From: Buxus sempervirens
Taxonomy: Eukaryota; Streptophyta; Magnoliopsida; Buxales; Buxaceae
Direction of reading: 5' to 3'
DNA length: 64,000 nt
Assembly (NCBI GenBank): GCA_947561395.2
Contig: OX387190.1
Location: forward strand, 13,944,858-14,008,857
Shown: one piece after another, positions 21,301 through 33,305 of the stretch
How the letters are laid out: the number at the start of each line of letters is the position of its first letter
Position numbering within the stretch: position 1 is the stretch's first letter
Translations under genes and position numbers: made by a program
The notes under the pieces: model-generated
Databases searched by the model: none
What the model was told of the DNA's origin: nothing
Seen by the model: the letters and a program-made list of their open reading frames with translations, nothing else

Positions 21301-24300
21301 TATACTCAAAAAAAATTATCCTTTTTTAGAGTATTTAATTTCAAATAAGATATTAAGAAAAAAAAACGTCTTATACTAAGTAGGTAATATTTGGTATTCA
21401 GCTAATTATTAAGCAAAAATACCTTATATTAATTAGATATTAAAAAATATCTCTCTTATTTATGATTTTTCAGTTTTATTAAAATATATCTATTACTAAG
21501 AGTACAATTAAAATAAAATATTAGATATATTTCTAATATTTAAGAATATACCATTTCTATATCATATTTCTAATTAGGATTTATATTCCTAACATTTTAG
21601 AAATATCATATTTATATGTTGTTACGTTTTAGATTCTCAATTAAAGAAATATTATATTTCTATATCTATATTTATCTTAAAATATATCTTTATCATAATA
21701 TTCTATGCGGACCCAAAAGATTATAAAAGAAAAAAGTGTGTTTTTATGCGGAGGAGAGAGAAGCTGGGCATATGCTCTACTATTAAATTATTTAATAGGA
21801 TGTTATTTTAAATTATTTAATAGGATGTTATTTTAAATTATTTAATTATATGAATTTTAAATTATTTAATGATATGATTTACCCGCGCATGGGTTTATTT
21901 TTTTTTAAATAACATATTATAAATTATTTAATAGCTTTTAGTATCAAATAAATATAGCAGTATTATTTACTTAAGGCTTATCCCAATATCGTTCTCACAT
22001 ATTTATTGTTAAAAACCATGTTTTCTTTAATTTTTTTTTCATATATCATTTTCTATGTTTCCTATTTTTTATTTCCAATATTTTTCTTATTAAACATATA
22101 TTGTTCTTATATTTTTATCTTTATCATGTTGTTTTTCCTTATTTCTCGGGTTCCTTTCCTATTTTCTTACAAAGATATATTTTTTTAAATAATGTCTGTC
22201 TTGTTTTTGTTTTATCTTGCTTCTAACCTTTTTTACCTATATATATATATATATTTCACTAAAATATATTTTCTTAGTTAACATTTTATCTTGTTTTTGT
22301 TTTATTGCAATTTTATTTTGATGTAGGTTTATGTTAAGGATAATCATTTGATAAAGATATTAAATAAAAGACAAAGATAAAGATACTAACATAAAGATAA
22401 ATATAAGGATACTAAACATAAAAATGAATAAATTATTTATTTTAACGTGGGGCTCAAAAGGGCCATTGGAGAAAGGTTGGCATGTCCACATAGACAAGAG
22501 AGAATATGGTGTTTTAGGACTCTACTTTTATATATGCTAGTGGTGGCACGTGCATACTGCACGTCTTCAACTCTATAACTATATATCATAGAAGTAAGAG
22601 TGGGGTTTAAATTTGAAAGTTGAAAGAGTGGTGGATATGGTGATTATAGTTTAGGATTCTTTTGGCTATGGAGGGCAATATTTGGGAAAAGAAAGGGAGG
22701 GCCAGAATATAGGGAATATTCCCTCAGTTGGCTTTACTAATATTATAGATATATTAGATATGTTATATACTCAAAATAACAAAAAATTAAATTTTTTTTA
22801 GTTTTGTAGATATAATTCCTAATTTTATTCTTTTGAAAATTTTATGTTTTTCTCTAATAAAATCACTTGGGCCTACTATATTTTCTGCATTAACTTATTT
22901 TTGCAAGACCTCCATAATTTTAAATCCCACATCAAGTGGTTGTGTCTCTAAACCTTCTTCAAATTTGGCAGACATTTTCCACGTGAATTTATTACTTTAG
23001 ATTATATTAATCTCTATCTTTTTTATCTATTAGTGTAAGTAGAAAGATATCATCTAAGATTTGGGGAAAAAAAACAATTAGTGATTCTAATTCCTAAAAA
23101 ATTACTCTAAAATTCTACCAATTTCTCTTCTGATTCAAGATTTTTTTTATTAAGAAAAATACTCATAATCCAACCAATGTATGTAACCCATTTTGTCCAT
23201 TTCTCTTTCAAACTTTAGATTTATATCTTCATTATTTTGTTATTCTTATATTTTTAATTTTTGATCTTTTTCAATGTTAGTATAAATTGCTGCTTTGATT
23301 ATTTCCAATAAAATTACTTAAAAGTTAAAACCCCAAGTTAGCATTTTCTTTTAATATTCTTGGTTAGAATCCTATTTATTTACAACTTCTACTTTTAACC
23401 TTTTTCAATATATACAAATAACTTTTTAAATAACCGCTATATAAAAGAAAATAACTTCACATCTTTCTATAAAAATTACACCCAAAATTCTTCTACACTC
23501 TATTCAAGTCATGGTTTTCTACATATCTCCCTTTATTTTCAAGTTAAATTGTTTAATCAACAAAAGCAAAGCAAATATAAAGCAATATTTTATTAAACGT
23601 GACTGAAATGTGTTTTGTAATTAGTTTCACTAATAACCAATTTATGAACTTCATCTCTAGCAATATAATATATTATCTTTGGTTTATGTAACAATCTAAA
23701 CATGCCAAGATGTTTTTGGAGCAAATATTCTAAAAAAAAAATATGGTTTTTCAAAAATAAATTCTACTCAATTGATTGCATGTCTATATTTATATACTAG
23801 CGACAACCCGGTGCGATGCATGGGTTATTAAACAAAAGGAGATGTTAAACAGGTATTTTGATAATAAGTAAGAGGAAATGAAAAATATTATAAAATATAT
23901 AATGTAATAAACAAGGTTTACAAACTAAATACTATTTAAATGAATCGCCTTACAACAAGATTTAGATTATTTGTGCAAAATAATTTAGAGGTACAAATAC
24001 ATGATGCCAATTAAAAATGATTATTAAATTTATTGGTGCAAAGAAAAATGTAAGTGTGTATAACAGGAGTTCCCATATTCATTTCTGACTAATCATTTGT
24101 TTATTGATCCAGTGGTAAGACCAATTTTTGTAAACCCGGATAGAGCTGGTAACTCCGAAGTTTACCTATTCGAGTAACTACTGGTAACTTGGCCAAGTTA
24201 CCAGCCAAGTTTTTATACAAATAAAGTAATACCTTAAGAGATAACTGAGAGATACATAACAATTTAAAGAGGTTTTTATCTAATACCTGGTTAATCAGCA

Positions 24301-24790
24301 AAAAACTTGTTTAAATTTGGATATTTACATTATAAAATCACCTAGTTAAAAATTACCTAGTTTTTAGGGCGAGTAAACTCAACCTACCCTGTCCGAGTAA
24401 AGCGAGTATTCCAAGTTACTCACCGGCTTTTAAACAGTAAGACTGCATATAGACGTCAACGTCATTTTGTACAATTGGAAAGGGTAGTGAGTGAGCCTTA
24501 GAGATTTCCCTCAACTAAAAGAGGTATCTAAACGTTACATATATATATATATATATTCCTGGTTTTCCGTATTAATTTGAACCGAATATAAATTCATGGT
24601 TTTACATAGATAAATAAATATAGTAATAGATTTCAGAACTCGTATGATCTTGGTAAAAGCTATGTTAAATAAATTAGAATATAGGACAATTACAAGAAAC
24701 TAATAACTTTCACCAAAATAAAACATGCCTTCACAGGGTCACTTGCCCTTATTTTTCCTTATTAATGAATCCAAATGTTATTTTAAAATG
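21300..24790. other. Gene-free AT/T-rich stretch with dispersed repeats
   Basis: No coding frame is supported. Contents: copies of the 1831-2110 repeat family around 21710-21780 and 22445-22560, a 21-bp unit repeat at about 21783-21865 (aattatttaataggatgtta), (TA)n at about 22235-22255, (AT)n at about 24538-24556, and possible transposon-end texts ctagtggtggcacgtgc (22537) and ctagcgacaacccggtgcg (23800). A 60-codon hydrophobic frame at 22006-22188 is T-rich chance sequence. Confidence 0.5.
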
Positions 24791-24794
24791 CCAT

Positions 24795-25930
24795 TCACAT
24801 GTTAAAATTGCAAGGCTTTGTATAGATAGATTCATAAAATGCCATGACGTCCTTTTCAAACTCAGTTTCATTATTCTTCTCCTCTTTGCAAGACGTCACA
24901 TTCCCAATAAGAACATCTTTAGGAAGTGCAACCACTCTTGTTTCAGGACCAATACAATAGTTAATCAGCCTTCGAATCTCTCCAGTTTTCACATTTGAGT
25001 AAAAGGAGAATGCAACAAACCCTAGCTGCCATATCCAAGATTCTGATATAACAATGTTCTGTTTGGTTTTCAAATGAAGAAGTAATCATACATGAATTCC
25101 AAGAGGTTCAACTGGTCTAGGAACAATAGATGACGAGCTGAATTTTTTTTAGGAACATAATTTGGACATCTGTAAAAAACAAAGAAAGGCAATGAATGTA
25201 GATTGAATAGTTCCCTTAGTTCACAATCGAATATTAATCAGCAACACCATTATCAACGTCTTAAAAAATTCCAAGTTTTTTGCTCAATCTCAAAGCATTC
25301 TAATAGCTCAAAAATATATCATTTTTGAAAGATGATTTACCACCAATGTTGCACGCCATCCACAAGCTTCTCAAGGGATCATGGACCTAATGTTAAAAAT
25401 ATTGGAAGTAGAATGAAAGCCTCCAAAAAAGCATTTTGCATTATTTCTAGCATCCAAGGAACTCTGACAAATTGCACAAATTAGTGATGAGCACCATTCC
25501 AATGCAACCATCAAGAAGATGCTTTTATGTGTCCAAATGATGATTACACCATCTCAGCAAATAAGTTTATCTGTAAAGAATTAAAAAAACATAAGATTGA
25601 ATAAATTCCTTCATTGTGAGAGTAGAGAGGCCGTTGCTGGATGGATCCACACTTAAAATAACATAGTAAATCCCTATCAAAGTCGAAGAAGAATGTGAGT
25701 GTTCAAGTGCATTAGCATGAACAGTACAACAAGTACGGTCCACGACTCTCCAATATGCCCTCTTCCCTTCCTTTGGTTTTGATCATATATCCACTCAGAA
25801 CCCAAGCCAAACCACCTTCATCAAGTTCCTAAATCATAGATCTCTGCCTCCTTACAGTCTACAGGGACACAGGTAACTAAGTTTGCTGGGTCAAGAATTT
25901 CGAGCATCTGGGTTGCTAGCTTAAGATGCA
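24795..25930 (-). pseudogene. Coding-like blocks of an unidentified gene or pseudogene
   Basis: Several minus-strand blocks have codon-like composition and protein-like sequence, but I do not recognise the family. In gene order: about 25914-25830, QMLEILDPANLVTCVPVDCK followed by EAEIYDLG; about 25832-25725, starting ELDEGGLAWVLSGYMIKTKG; about 25165-25090, after an AG, CPNYVPKKNSARHLLFLDQL then NLLEFM; and the best block, about 25051 to 24795, starting after tatatcag with ESWIWQLGFVAFSFYSNVKT and ending in a stop after KPCNFNM. The last block could be a terminal exon of about 85 codons. Joining the blocks needs frame changes or introns whose sites are not all clear, so pseudogene is likelier than an intact gene. 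Confidence 0.4.
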
Positions 25931-26819
25931 CATTAAGTCAAGGATCAAGCTACCTAAGATTTAACTCCCAGTTTTGACACGTCAACAAAGCCAACCAATT
26001 TGGAGCCATGCTCTGATTTCAGTATATTATGATCCCCATGGCCATCTCACTATCTTAGGAATAAAGATTACAAATAACAAAGGACTTCTGCTTTACCAAA
26101 CTAAAAATATAATTTCTTATTGGTGGTCTAATATCACTAAAAAAGTAAGTATTTTCCATTAAAAAAAAAGCATCCTACGTATCAATACCCGGTAAAGAAC
26201 ATGACTAAGCTCTTGGCATGTATGCAGTTACTGCTCCAATAAAAAGTTGGATAGCATTAATCCATCCTCTTGTCATTGCGGGAAAAATTTTCTTAGGATC
26301 ACAAAAAACTTAAGGTTCCAAAATAATAAAGCATAAAAAACAGTAAAAAGATTTTAAAAGAGCCATGTAGAACATTTGAGAAAAGATATAGAACAGGATG
26401 TCAATCAGCGTAGAGTAAAGCTCAAATGCATATCAACAAATATTAATAATGTAAATCACAGCTCGATGGGAGGGGATCAAGATCTCCCATAATAACATCT
26501 ACAGGTCTAACCAAGCAAATGAACCTCAAGAACAAAGAAATTGGTATCAGAAAATATTACTAGAAAACACATTAACACACAAGAATGATACAATAGATCT
26601 CCATCAAGTATTTGATGAAGATATGTACGATCTTAGCTTTCTTTTTTCCTTTTTTCCCATTTTGGACAGCCAACAAAATCTTATAAGGAAGAAAAAAAGG
26701 GAGAAAAATGAGACCATATTTGCATCATAGATGAATTATTTAACCAACCCAACCATCCATTCGATATGATTTCAAAACTAAAACAAAAGCCAAAATGTAT
26801 CTGAATTCCTATGGCAAAC

Positions 26820-27130
26820 CACAATAACAATAACAAAATTGCCTTACTACAATTAGTTAGGTCGGAAATAAAAATCTTGTTCCATCATCTTAATTTATTG
26901 AAACTCTTATCTTTGATTGAATTACATGGTTATAAATAATTTCAGATAGCCTCCATCAAGGACCTTTTTGGTATTTCTCTCACCATTTTAGATACCTCAT
27001 CATGCATCCCCAGCACCTTCACATAGGCATAACCCCACACCCATATCATGTTGCAAATCAAAAAATTTAACAAAAACACAGATTGGAGATTGTAGATATA
27101 TATAAAATGAGAAATGAGCAATACATACAA
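26820..27130. repeat. Possible RTE-type retroelement tail and small frame
   Basis: The text aacaataacaataacaaaat followed by tgccttactacaattagtta and ggtcgg resembles the (AAC)n-cctta...ctagtt...ggtcgg tail common at the 3' end of plant RTE elements. Next to it a minus-strand frame ends VSKMVREIPKRSLMEAI, function unknown. The assignment is tentative. Confidence 0.35.
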
Positions 27131-27255
27131 TTTGGATCATTCGCAGGATCCCAGCGATAATTGCAACCTACATTGTCCTGGGCTTCACAACCTGCACGGC
27201 AAGCCATGACCAAAAGAAATAGAAAAGAAAGAAAAAAAAAAAAAGATAAAAAAAC

Positions 27256-27326
27256 TTTCCATTTTTTAGTGGGACAATGTCATCCATGTTAAGCGCTTCT
27301 CCAGTTAAAGGGCATTTTCCATAATC
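27256..27326 (-). other. Possible isolated exon with a CPLTGE motif
   Basis: Between a good acceptor (tctcttaggattag|GAT) and a possible donor (GGAAA|GTTTTT), the minus strand reads [20 protein letters not shown] then KNG. This resembles the Cys-Pro-x-Thr-Gly start of U-box/RING-like zinc folds. No convincing upstream or downstream exon was joined to it; continuing the frame gives a stop within the next candidate exon. It may belong to the unknown gene at 24795-25930. The surrounding 25930-28350 holds no other gene I can support. Confidence 0.25.
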
Positions 27327-28390
27327 CTAATCCTAAGAGAATAAAACTACCAAATAAACAGTAAAACCGAAGAGCTTCCGTATAAAAATACTGAGTAAAA
27401 TAGCAGTTCAAGAACTTAGTTGCAACCACTACACAAAACCATAAATTCCTTACTGAGGTCCATAACGCTATGTGCAGCTATATGTCGCTCAATTAACCGC
27501 CTGTCAAGTATTTTTTTTGAACTGATTCCGAGCAGGTGGGACCTTCGATCATTGCTTCAAATTCCTCTCACACAAAGGGAAAACATACCCAACTTGGCAA
27601 AACAGATGAGGAATTATATCAAATAAGTGAAGTTCGGTCCCTCAGGAAGAAGATAGGCGCACCAAATAAGCAACAATTTGGGCCCAATGCCTCAGTCTTG
27701 TCTTCATCATCTGAGGATTATCACCTGCAAAGACAATCAAGACAGAAAATTTAGTAAAGCATGTTATATTACATAAAAGAGATGTTTGGATTAGCTTTTA
27801 ATCGGTTCAATGGAGCACCAAACAGGGCATCGTAGGAAGGAACACAAAACGACCTCAATATTCTATTAAAAAACTGAATTGAAAATTCTCCTAAAAAGCA
27901 TGTGATTAGAAATACAAATTGATCCCTCAACGGGTATATCGTTGATTGGATAGAATCACCTGGAGAGAAAGAGATTGGGTGAGGGCTTAGAAGAGGCGAA
28001 AACATCATATTAGAGACTCAAGGCAGACAAGGTGTGGGAAAGTCGTGGATCGTGAGTCAAAGCCGAAGCCTAGTTAAATACAGGCTTTGAGCTCGTCAAC
28101 ATGCTCATTGGTAACGCTCTTACTGAGCCACTGTCTCGTGCGGTAGTTTCCTTTCCGTCTCAGCCAAGCCTCATATTAGTAGGTATCATAGAGGACCAAG
28201 ATCGCTACTTATACAGTTGTGGTGGCTCATCGGAACAATGTCATCCGATTTGTTGCAGGAGAGTAAGATGAGCGTTAAGGGACGAGGAAGAGGAGAGGAA
28301 TAGGCGTGCGTTGCAGTAGAGGCGTTATGAGAGAGGAAGAGGCATGCGTTGGTTTTTTTTTTTTTTTTTTTTGTGGTAAAATGCTTATAT

Positions 28391-30748
28391 TTAAAGGGGG
28401 ACAAGCCTTGGAACAGAACGTCCCAAGGTGTCGGATAATAATACAAGGGAAAGGGAAGGGGGCAGGGATGAGAACCAAATACAATAAAAATGATCCAATG
28501 CAAAGTTGGCAAAAGAGTCAGCAGCCGCATTCCCTTCTCTGAAGCAATGACGAAACGTGACAGATGAGAAGGATTGGCAAAGGAGTTTAATTTCTAACAT
28601 AAGGCCTTTGATGCGCCAAGGATAGTTGGGAGAATTAGCTTGTAATAGTTCAATGATGACCTGTGAATCTCCCTCAACAACAAGATTGGTAACTCTTGTA
28701 GCAACAGCCAGACGAATGCCTTCATAAGCAGCATGAGCTTCAGCTCCAATTGCTGATGTGGTGTGAACTTCAGAAGCAAAGCCTGCCAAAAATTTACCCA
28801 TAGAATTCCTGAGGACTCCTCCAACAGTAGCCTTGTTCGTGGATGATCTCCAAGCACCATCAAAATTCAGTTTGATAAACGCTGAGGGTGGTTTCCGCCA
28901 GCTAATATCCGAATAAATTCTGGTTTTGTCGCTGGAAACAGACCGAGAGATGAGATATCTGGAATCCTCCTGAAGTCGATGTAACATGGCACATGCGGCT
29001 TCAATTGAGGGAGACTTGGCTTCCATCTTAATGGCGACTCGATGTGTCCAGATAATCCAACCAAAGTTTGCAATTCCTGCAAGGAAAGATTTGGAGTCAA
29101 AATTGATAGGAAGATCTTTCATAGAAACTAAGTTAACAAACCAATGAAAGAACGAGTGTTGAGGCCCTTTTTCTTGAGTTGTGCCTCCCAACATCTTAAA
29201 CCAGACCGCTCGAGAGAAGGGGCAAGTGAGCCGCAGGTGTTCATTAGTTTCTTGAGAGTCTGCACAGAAGCAACAAGAAGTATCAACATTAATGTTCCTA
29301 TTTTTTAAAAACACAGCAGTTGGGAGACCATTATGTAAACATTTCCACATAAAAAGCTTTATACGACCAGGGCAGTCTAAGTGCCATATTTTGAGCCATA
29401 TGGGATGAGTATCTTGAAGTTGGTGACCCAAAATTAACCGATATCCAGACGCCACGCTAAACCTTCCAGTAGCCGTGGAGCTCCAATGCCTTTCGTCATT
29501 GCCAAGAGCAGAGAATACTGGGGTATTTGTAATGGCTTTAACATTTTCGGCGTTCCAGAATCTATGAAGCAAAGCCGTATTCCAAGTATTGGTTCTTGGG
29601 CATATGAGTTGCTGAACTGTATTGAGATTAAATTGGGAAGTGTTGTGATCCAACTGTAAGGTTCCTGGTCTTCCATGAATCCATTGATCCTTTAGAATGC
29701 TAATGTCCTGCCCATTAGCTATCAACCAAGTGCTCCCCTTAGTTATCCATTTTGCCATGTGGTGTAGCTGATTCCAACCGTACGAATGCTGCCTGCCAAA
29801 ACTTGAATTGAGAAAAGTCGAGTTAGGAAAGTATGCACTTTTCATGAGTCTTGACCAAATACCTTGGTGGTTTGTAGTGAGATGCCAGGCTGATTTGAGG
29901 ATTAAAGCCTTGTTCATACATGGAAGTCTTTTAATGTTAAGGCCGCCACTTCTCGATGGTGTTGTGATGCGTTCCCAAGATATTGAATGTAGAGCTTGGG
30001 TATCATTTCTCTTAGTCCAAAAGAATTGCCTGGCCATCTTGTCCATCTTGTTCAGCACCTCCTGAGGTAACAAAAAACAGTTCATGTAATGAGTAGGTTG
30101 AGCACATAAAACCGATTGAATTAGTATAACACGGCCCATTTGTGAAAGCAAGTGTGATTTCCATCCATTTAGTTTGGAGGCCATCTTATCCAATAATTCC
30201 TTACAATCAGAAGGTTTTGGCTTTTTGCTCCACACAGGCAAGCCAAGATACTTACCGTGGGTATACTGACCATGTAACCCAAACGTTTGGATAGTGTTAG
30301 ACTTGTCCACAGTGCAAGTGTTATGACTGAAATGAAGGGAGGATTTTCCATAATTGATCGCCTGACCAGCTTCAAGGCAGTATCGATGAAGAATCCTAGC
30401 AGTTACATGCACTTCACGAGCAGACACATGACCATATATATAAACGTCATCAGCATACATTAAATGAGACACATCTATACTCCCTCTCCTGATGCAAACA
30501 CCTCTAACTCTATTGTCCATTTCTACACGAGTGATAGCCAAAGATAACACTTGCTGACATATAATAAACAAAGATGGGGACAAAGGATCCCCTTGACGAA
30601 GACCACATTCAGCATTAAAATGACCCACAGGTTTTCCATTAACAAGTATACTATAAGAAACAGATTTAACACATTCCATAATGAGAGCCACACTTTTAGG
30701 TTGAAATCCATGACTTTGGAGCACTACTTCAAGGAAGGACCAACTCAA
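28391..30748 (-). CDS. LINE ORF2 3' part: reverse transcriptase, zf-RVT, RNase H
   Basis: Open for 785 codons, and the frame stays open upstream to about 30857 (FSKAYDRLSWSFLE), so no true start is claimed; the upstream part of the same ORF2 is in other frames. Visible in order: RT palm with GLRQGDPLSPSLF and the catalytic YADD (YADDVYIYG), the thumb region (KLNGWKSHLLSQMGRVILIQ), the zf-RVT domain with a C-x2-C and H-x4-C pattern (CCFCADSQETNEHLRLTC), then a C-terminal RNase H-like domain (KLNFDGAWRSSTNKATVGGV; EGDSQVIIELLQ; EGNAAADSFAN) with the acidic residues and His-containing end of the plant L1 RNase H. RT copies element RNA at a nicked target; RNase H removes the RNA. The protein cannot be made as a full ORF2 from this copy. 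Confidence 0.88.
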   Translation of the reverse strand: MSWSFLEVVLQSHGFQPKSVALIMECVKSVSYSILVNGKPVGHFNAECGLRQGDPLSPSLFIICQQVLSLAITRVEMDNRVRGVCIRRGSIDVSHLMYADDVYIYGHVSAREVHVTARILHRYCLEAGQAINYGKSSLHFSHNTCTVDKSNTIQTFGLHGQYTHGKYLGLPVWSKKPKPSDCKELLDKMASKLNGWKSHLLSQMGRVILIQSVLCAQPTHYMNCFLLPQEVLNKMDKMARQFFWTKRNDTQALHSISWERITTPSRSGGLNIKRLPCMNKALILKSAWHLTTNHQGIWSRLMKSAYFPNSTFLNSSFGRQHSYGWNQLHHMAKWITKGSTWLIANGQDISILKDQWIHGRPGTLQLDHNTSQFNLNTVQQLICPRTNTWNTALLHRFWNAENVKAITNTPVFSALGNDERHWSSTATGRFSVASGYRLILGHQLQDTHPIWLKIWHLDCPGRIKLFMWKCLHNGLPTAVFLKNRNINVDTSCCFCADSQETNEHLRLTCPFSRAVWFKMLGGTTQEKGPQHSFFHWFVNLVSMKDLPINFDSKSFLAGIANFGWIIWTHRVAIKMEAKSPSIEAACAMLHRLQEDSRYLISRSVSSDKTRIYSDISWRKPPSAFIKLNFDGAWRSSTNKATVGGVLRNSMGKFLAGFASEVHTTSAIGAEAHAAYEGIRLAVATRVTNLVVEGDSQVIIELLQANSPNYPWRIKGLMLEIKLLCQSFSSVTFRHCFREGNAAADSFANFALDHFYCIWFSSLPPSLSLVLLSDTLGRSVPRLVPL

Positions 30749-30871
30749 CCTATCGTAGGCTTTTGAAAAATCAAGCTTAAGAGCAAAGAGACCATTACGG
30801 CCAGAAGTATTTTTCTGTTTATTGCTAGGTTTTTTTGATTTTCTGAAATGATTATATTTTAAGTTTTTTTT

Positions 30872-31534
30872 TTATTTTTTTCTAAAACAGTGGGCAATTT
30901 CATGATTGACAAGGATGTTATCTCTAATTGACCAATTTGGCACAAAGGCAGTTTGGTAAGGAGAGATAATGTCCTGTAGAAGAGGCCGGATTCTATTAAC
31001 AAGGATTTTGGAGATGATTTTATACAAAAAATTGCAGAGGCCTATAGGACGGAAGTCGTTCACCAAATGAGGATGAAGGGATTTAGGAATTAAAGCAATA
31101 AAAGTGTGATTAATCCCAGAAGGTAGACATCCGTACCTGAAGAAATCTTGAACAGTGGAGACTACCTCAGCCCCTATAATGTTCCAATAGGTAGTGTAGA
31201 AGATACCTTGGAATCCGTCAGGTCCCGTGGCTTTAAGTGGGCCGAGAGACGTAACCACGTTCCAAATCTCAAGAGGTGTAGGAACCTCTTCTAGAAGATT
31301 GCTTTGAGTCATGGTAACTTTTTTTGGAATCAACCCCGGCAATTCAAAATTACTCCAATTATGTTGTGCCTTGTATTGTAGTTGGAAGTGAGACAAGAAC
31401 ATCTTTTCTATTTGCTGTGTGGATGTTACTTCATTTCCTGCTTCATCTTTAGAGAAAGTATGATGTTCTTTTGTCTTCGGATCATTGTGGTTCTGTGGAA
31501 GAACGCTGTGTTCTAATCCCCTTCCTTCAGCCAA
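30872..31534 (-). pseudogene. LINE ORF2 middle part: RT N-terminal fingers
   Basis: From about codon 26 this frame reads like the start of the L1 reverse transcriptase: GPLKATGPDGFQGIFY (family form KAPGPDGF), then FIALIPKSLHPHLVNDFRPI, GLCNFLYKIISKILVNRI and PYQTAFVPNWSIRDNILVNH. It is cut at its end by the A/T-rich insertion near 30830-30890 that separates it from the palm part, and the linker before it (QRSRVNWLKEGD) is in another frame. Confidence 0.85.
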
Positions 31535-31758
31535 TTCACCCTTGACCTCTGCGCCCAGAATGTCTCCTGCTGTCGCAGGATCTTTGCATATTGGTGTTGC
31601 AAGTGTTGTTCCTCGAGGAAAAGAGAAGCAGATGACTGACTATCTATCACCTCTTGGATATCCGCTATCTTGACTCTTAGCTCCAGTTTCTTCTGATGAA
31701 TGTTTCCAACCTCCTCTCGGTTCCATGTTTTGAGCTGATAACTGAGTTTACGCAGCTT

Positions 31759-32574
31759 CTATTGAACTGTGTCCGACCGTGGCATATCATTCCAAGAGTT
31801 GTGAATGACGTTTAAACAGGAATCCTCCTGGATCCAGAACGCCTCGAACCGGAACGGTCGAGATTTGCCTTTCCTAGAATGGAGAAGATTGAGAACAAGC
31901 AGGCAATGATCTGATGCAATTATGGGCTGAGTGAATACCGATGGGTTAGGAAAGAGCTCCAGGAGGTCAGTAGACATGAAGACTCAATCCAGTTTCTTCG
32001 AGATACGACGAAGTCCTTGCTGGCTGTTTGTCCAAGTGAACTGTGGTCCTTTTGAAGGTAGCTCCACCAGTGAACACGAATTTATGAGCCTTCTGAAATT
32101 TTGCACTTGAGTGTGTACCAGCGGGCTTCCTCCGCGTTTCTCAGAAGGGTGTAACATTGCATTGAAATCACCCAATAAAATGCAGGGGAGGGAGAAAGTA
32201 GCAATCAAGTTAATGATATTTGACCACTGATCATTTTGTTTAGAAATGTGGGAATCTGCATGTACAAACAACAGAATCCATGAAGTACCTTTAAAGGAAA
32301 CCTGCAAGATGATCATCCATTCAAATTGATACATAACAGAAATATCAAAATCCTTTTTCCAAAGCACAAAAAATCCTTCTTTACGATTATAAGAAGGAAT
32401 AGCAAAGTGATTAGCATATCCTAAAGAAGTAACAACTTTGGTAATAGTTCTACTTTTAGCAAAAGTTTCAGATAGGAGGATCAAGTCCGGTCTGTGAGCA
32501 AAAGCTTGGTCGCACAAGTGCTGTTGAGTCACAACCTGACCAAGGCCATGACAGTTCCAAAAGAGAAGCTTCAT
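31759..32574 (-). pseudogene. LINE ORF2 5' part: AP-like endonuclease with one nonsense codon
   Basis: Starts MKLLFWNCHGLG (ATG 32572-32574), the typical beginning of the L1 endonuclease domain, with conserved LILLSETF and LGDFNAM and the C-terminal SDHCLLVL (the SDH histidine). A TGA at 31984-31986 interrupts it between SKKLD and VFMSTDLLELF; most copies have Arg here, so CGA to TGA is likely. A second stop (TAG 31756-31758) follows DTVQ. This enzyme nicks the target DNA to prime reverse transcription. ORF1's TAA (32577-32579) ends two bases before this ATG. Confidence 0.85.
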
Positions 32575-32576
32575 GA

Positions 32577-33305
32577 TTAAGTGCTCGAAGAGGAGCATTT
32601 AGTAGGTGGTTCGGAACGAATGTCAGAAGAGACAAAGGAGGAAGATTTCCGCTTCTTAGAGGTAGGAGCGTCGTCCCTGAGAGAAGGATGCCCTGGAGTG
32701 TCGTCCCTTGCTGCCATAGATTTTATCAGTAGAGGTTTCCGACGAGGCCGTTTGGTTCTAGTTGGAGAAGAGTGCAACATGGAATCAGTATGCTCAGAAA
32801 TGGTCAAATGGGGGGAGGCCGAGAACTTAAAAGGGTTTGATATGGCTTGATCATGGGCTGGGTTTTTAAAGAAATCGGTAAGGAGGAGGTTAAAGGAAGT
32901 GTTCGGATGGGCTTGCTTGAGGTGGCCAGCAACAGAAAACGAGAATGGGCCGTGGCCTTGAGAAGCCGAATGAAATAAACCAACAGAAGAGGCAGCGTCG
33001 GATCTTGGGCTCAGTCCACTAGGCAAGGTGGATGATGTGCGGTATTGATGAAGTCTGGATTGCGCAACAAGGGGATCCAAACCAAACCCAGCCCGACCCG
33101 AACTGGGAGTTTGAGCTGCTTCACTGTCTTTCTTCATCAGTGAGTTCCTTCGTCTTCGGCAAGCGGTGGTATTTTCCAGCGTGTATTTGGGGTCATTGTC
33201 TGTAGAACTGGATGAATTGCTGGCAAGCATAGGATTAGCACAAGACGTAATAGAATGACCCAAAAGACCACAACCAAAACAAAAAGTGGGACGTGTAGCA
33301 GCCAC
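32577..33305 (-). pseudogene. LINE ORF1 C-terminal part (zinc-knuckle Gag-like protein)
   Basis: The frame of 242 codons starts within a CCHC zinc knuckle, CFGCGLLGHSITSC, the pattern C-x2-C-x4-H-x4-C, and continues as a low-complexity Ser/Pro/basic tail (RTKRPRRKPLL; SKKRKSSSF) typical of plant L1 ORF1 C-termini, which bind element RNA. The usual N-terminal DUF4283 domain is absent, so the ATG at 33305 is not the native start; the element is cut near 33345. Confidence 0.75.

Noticed and set aside
22006..22188. Hydrophobic 60-codon frame, possible membrane peptide
   Set aside because: T-rich DNA gives Phe/Leu/Ile runs by chance; no context supports a gene.
27420..27754. Plus-strand frames such as EELYQISEVRSLRKKIGAPN
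   Set aside because: Looks mildly protein-like but has no family likeness, no clear splice context and competes with minus-strand readings; not enough for a gene call.
28353..28372. T20 run as a simple repeat
   Set aside because: It is better explained as the poly(A) tail of the minus-strand LINE.
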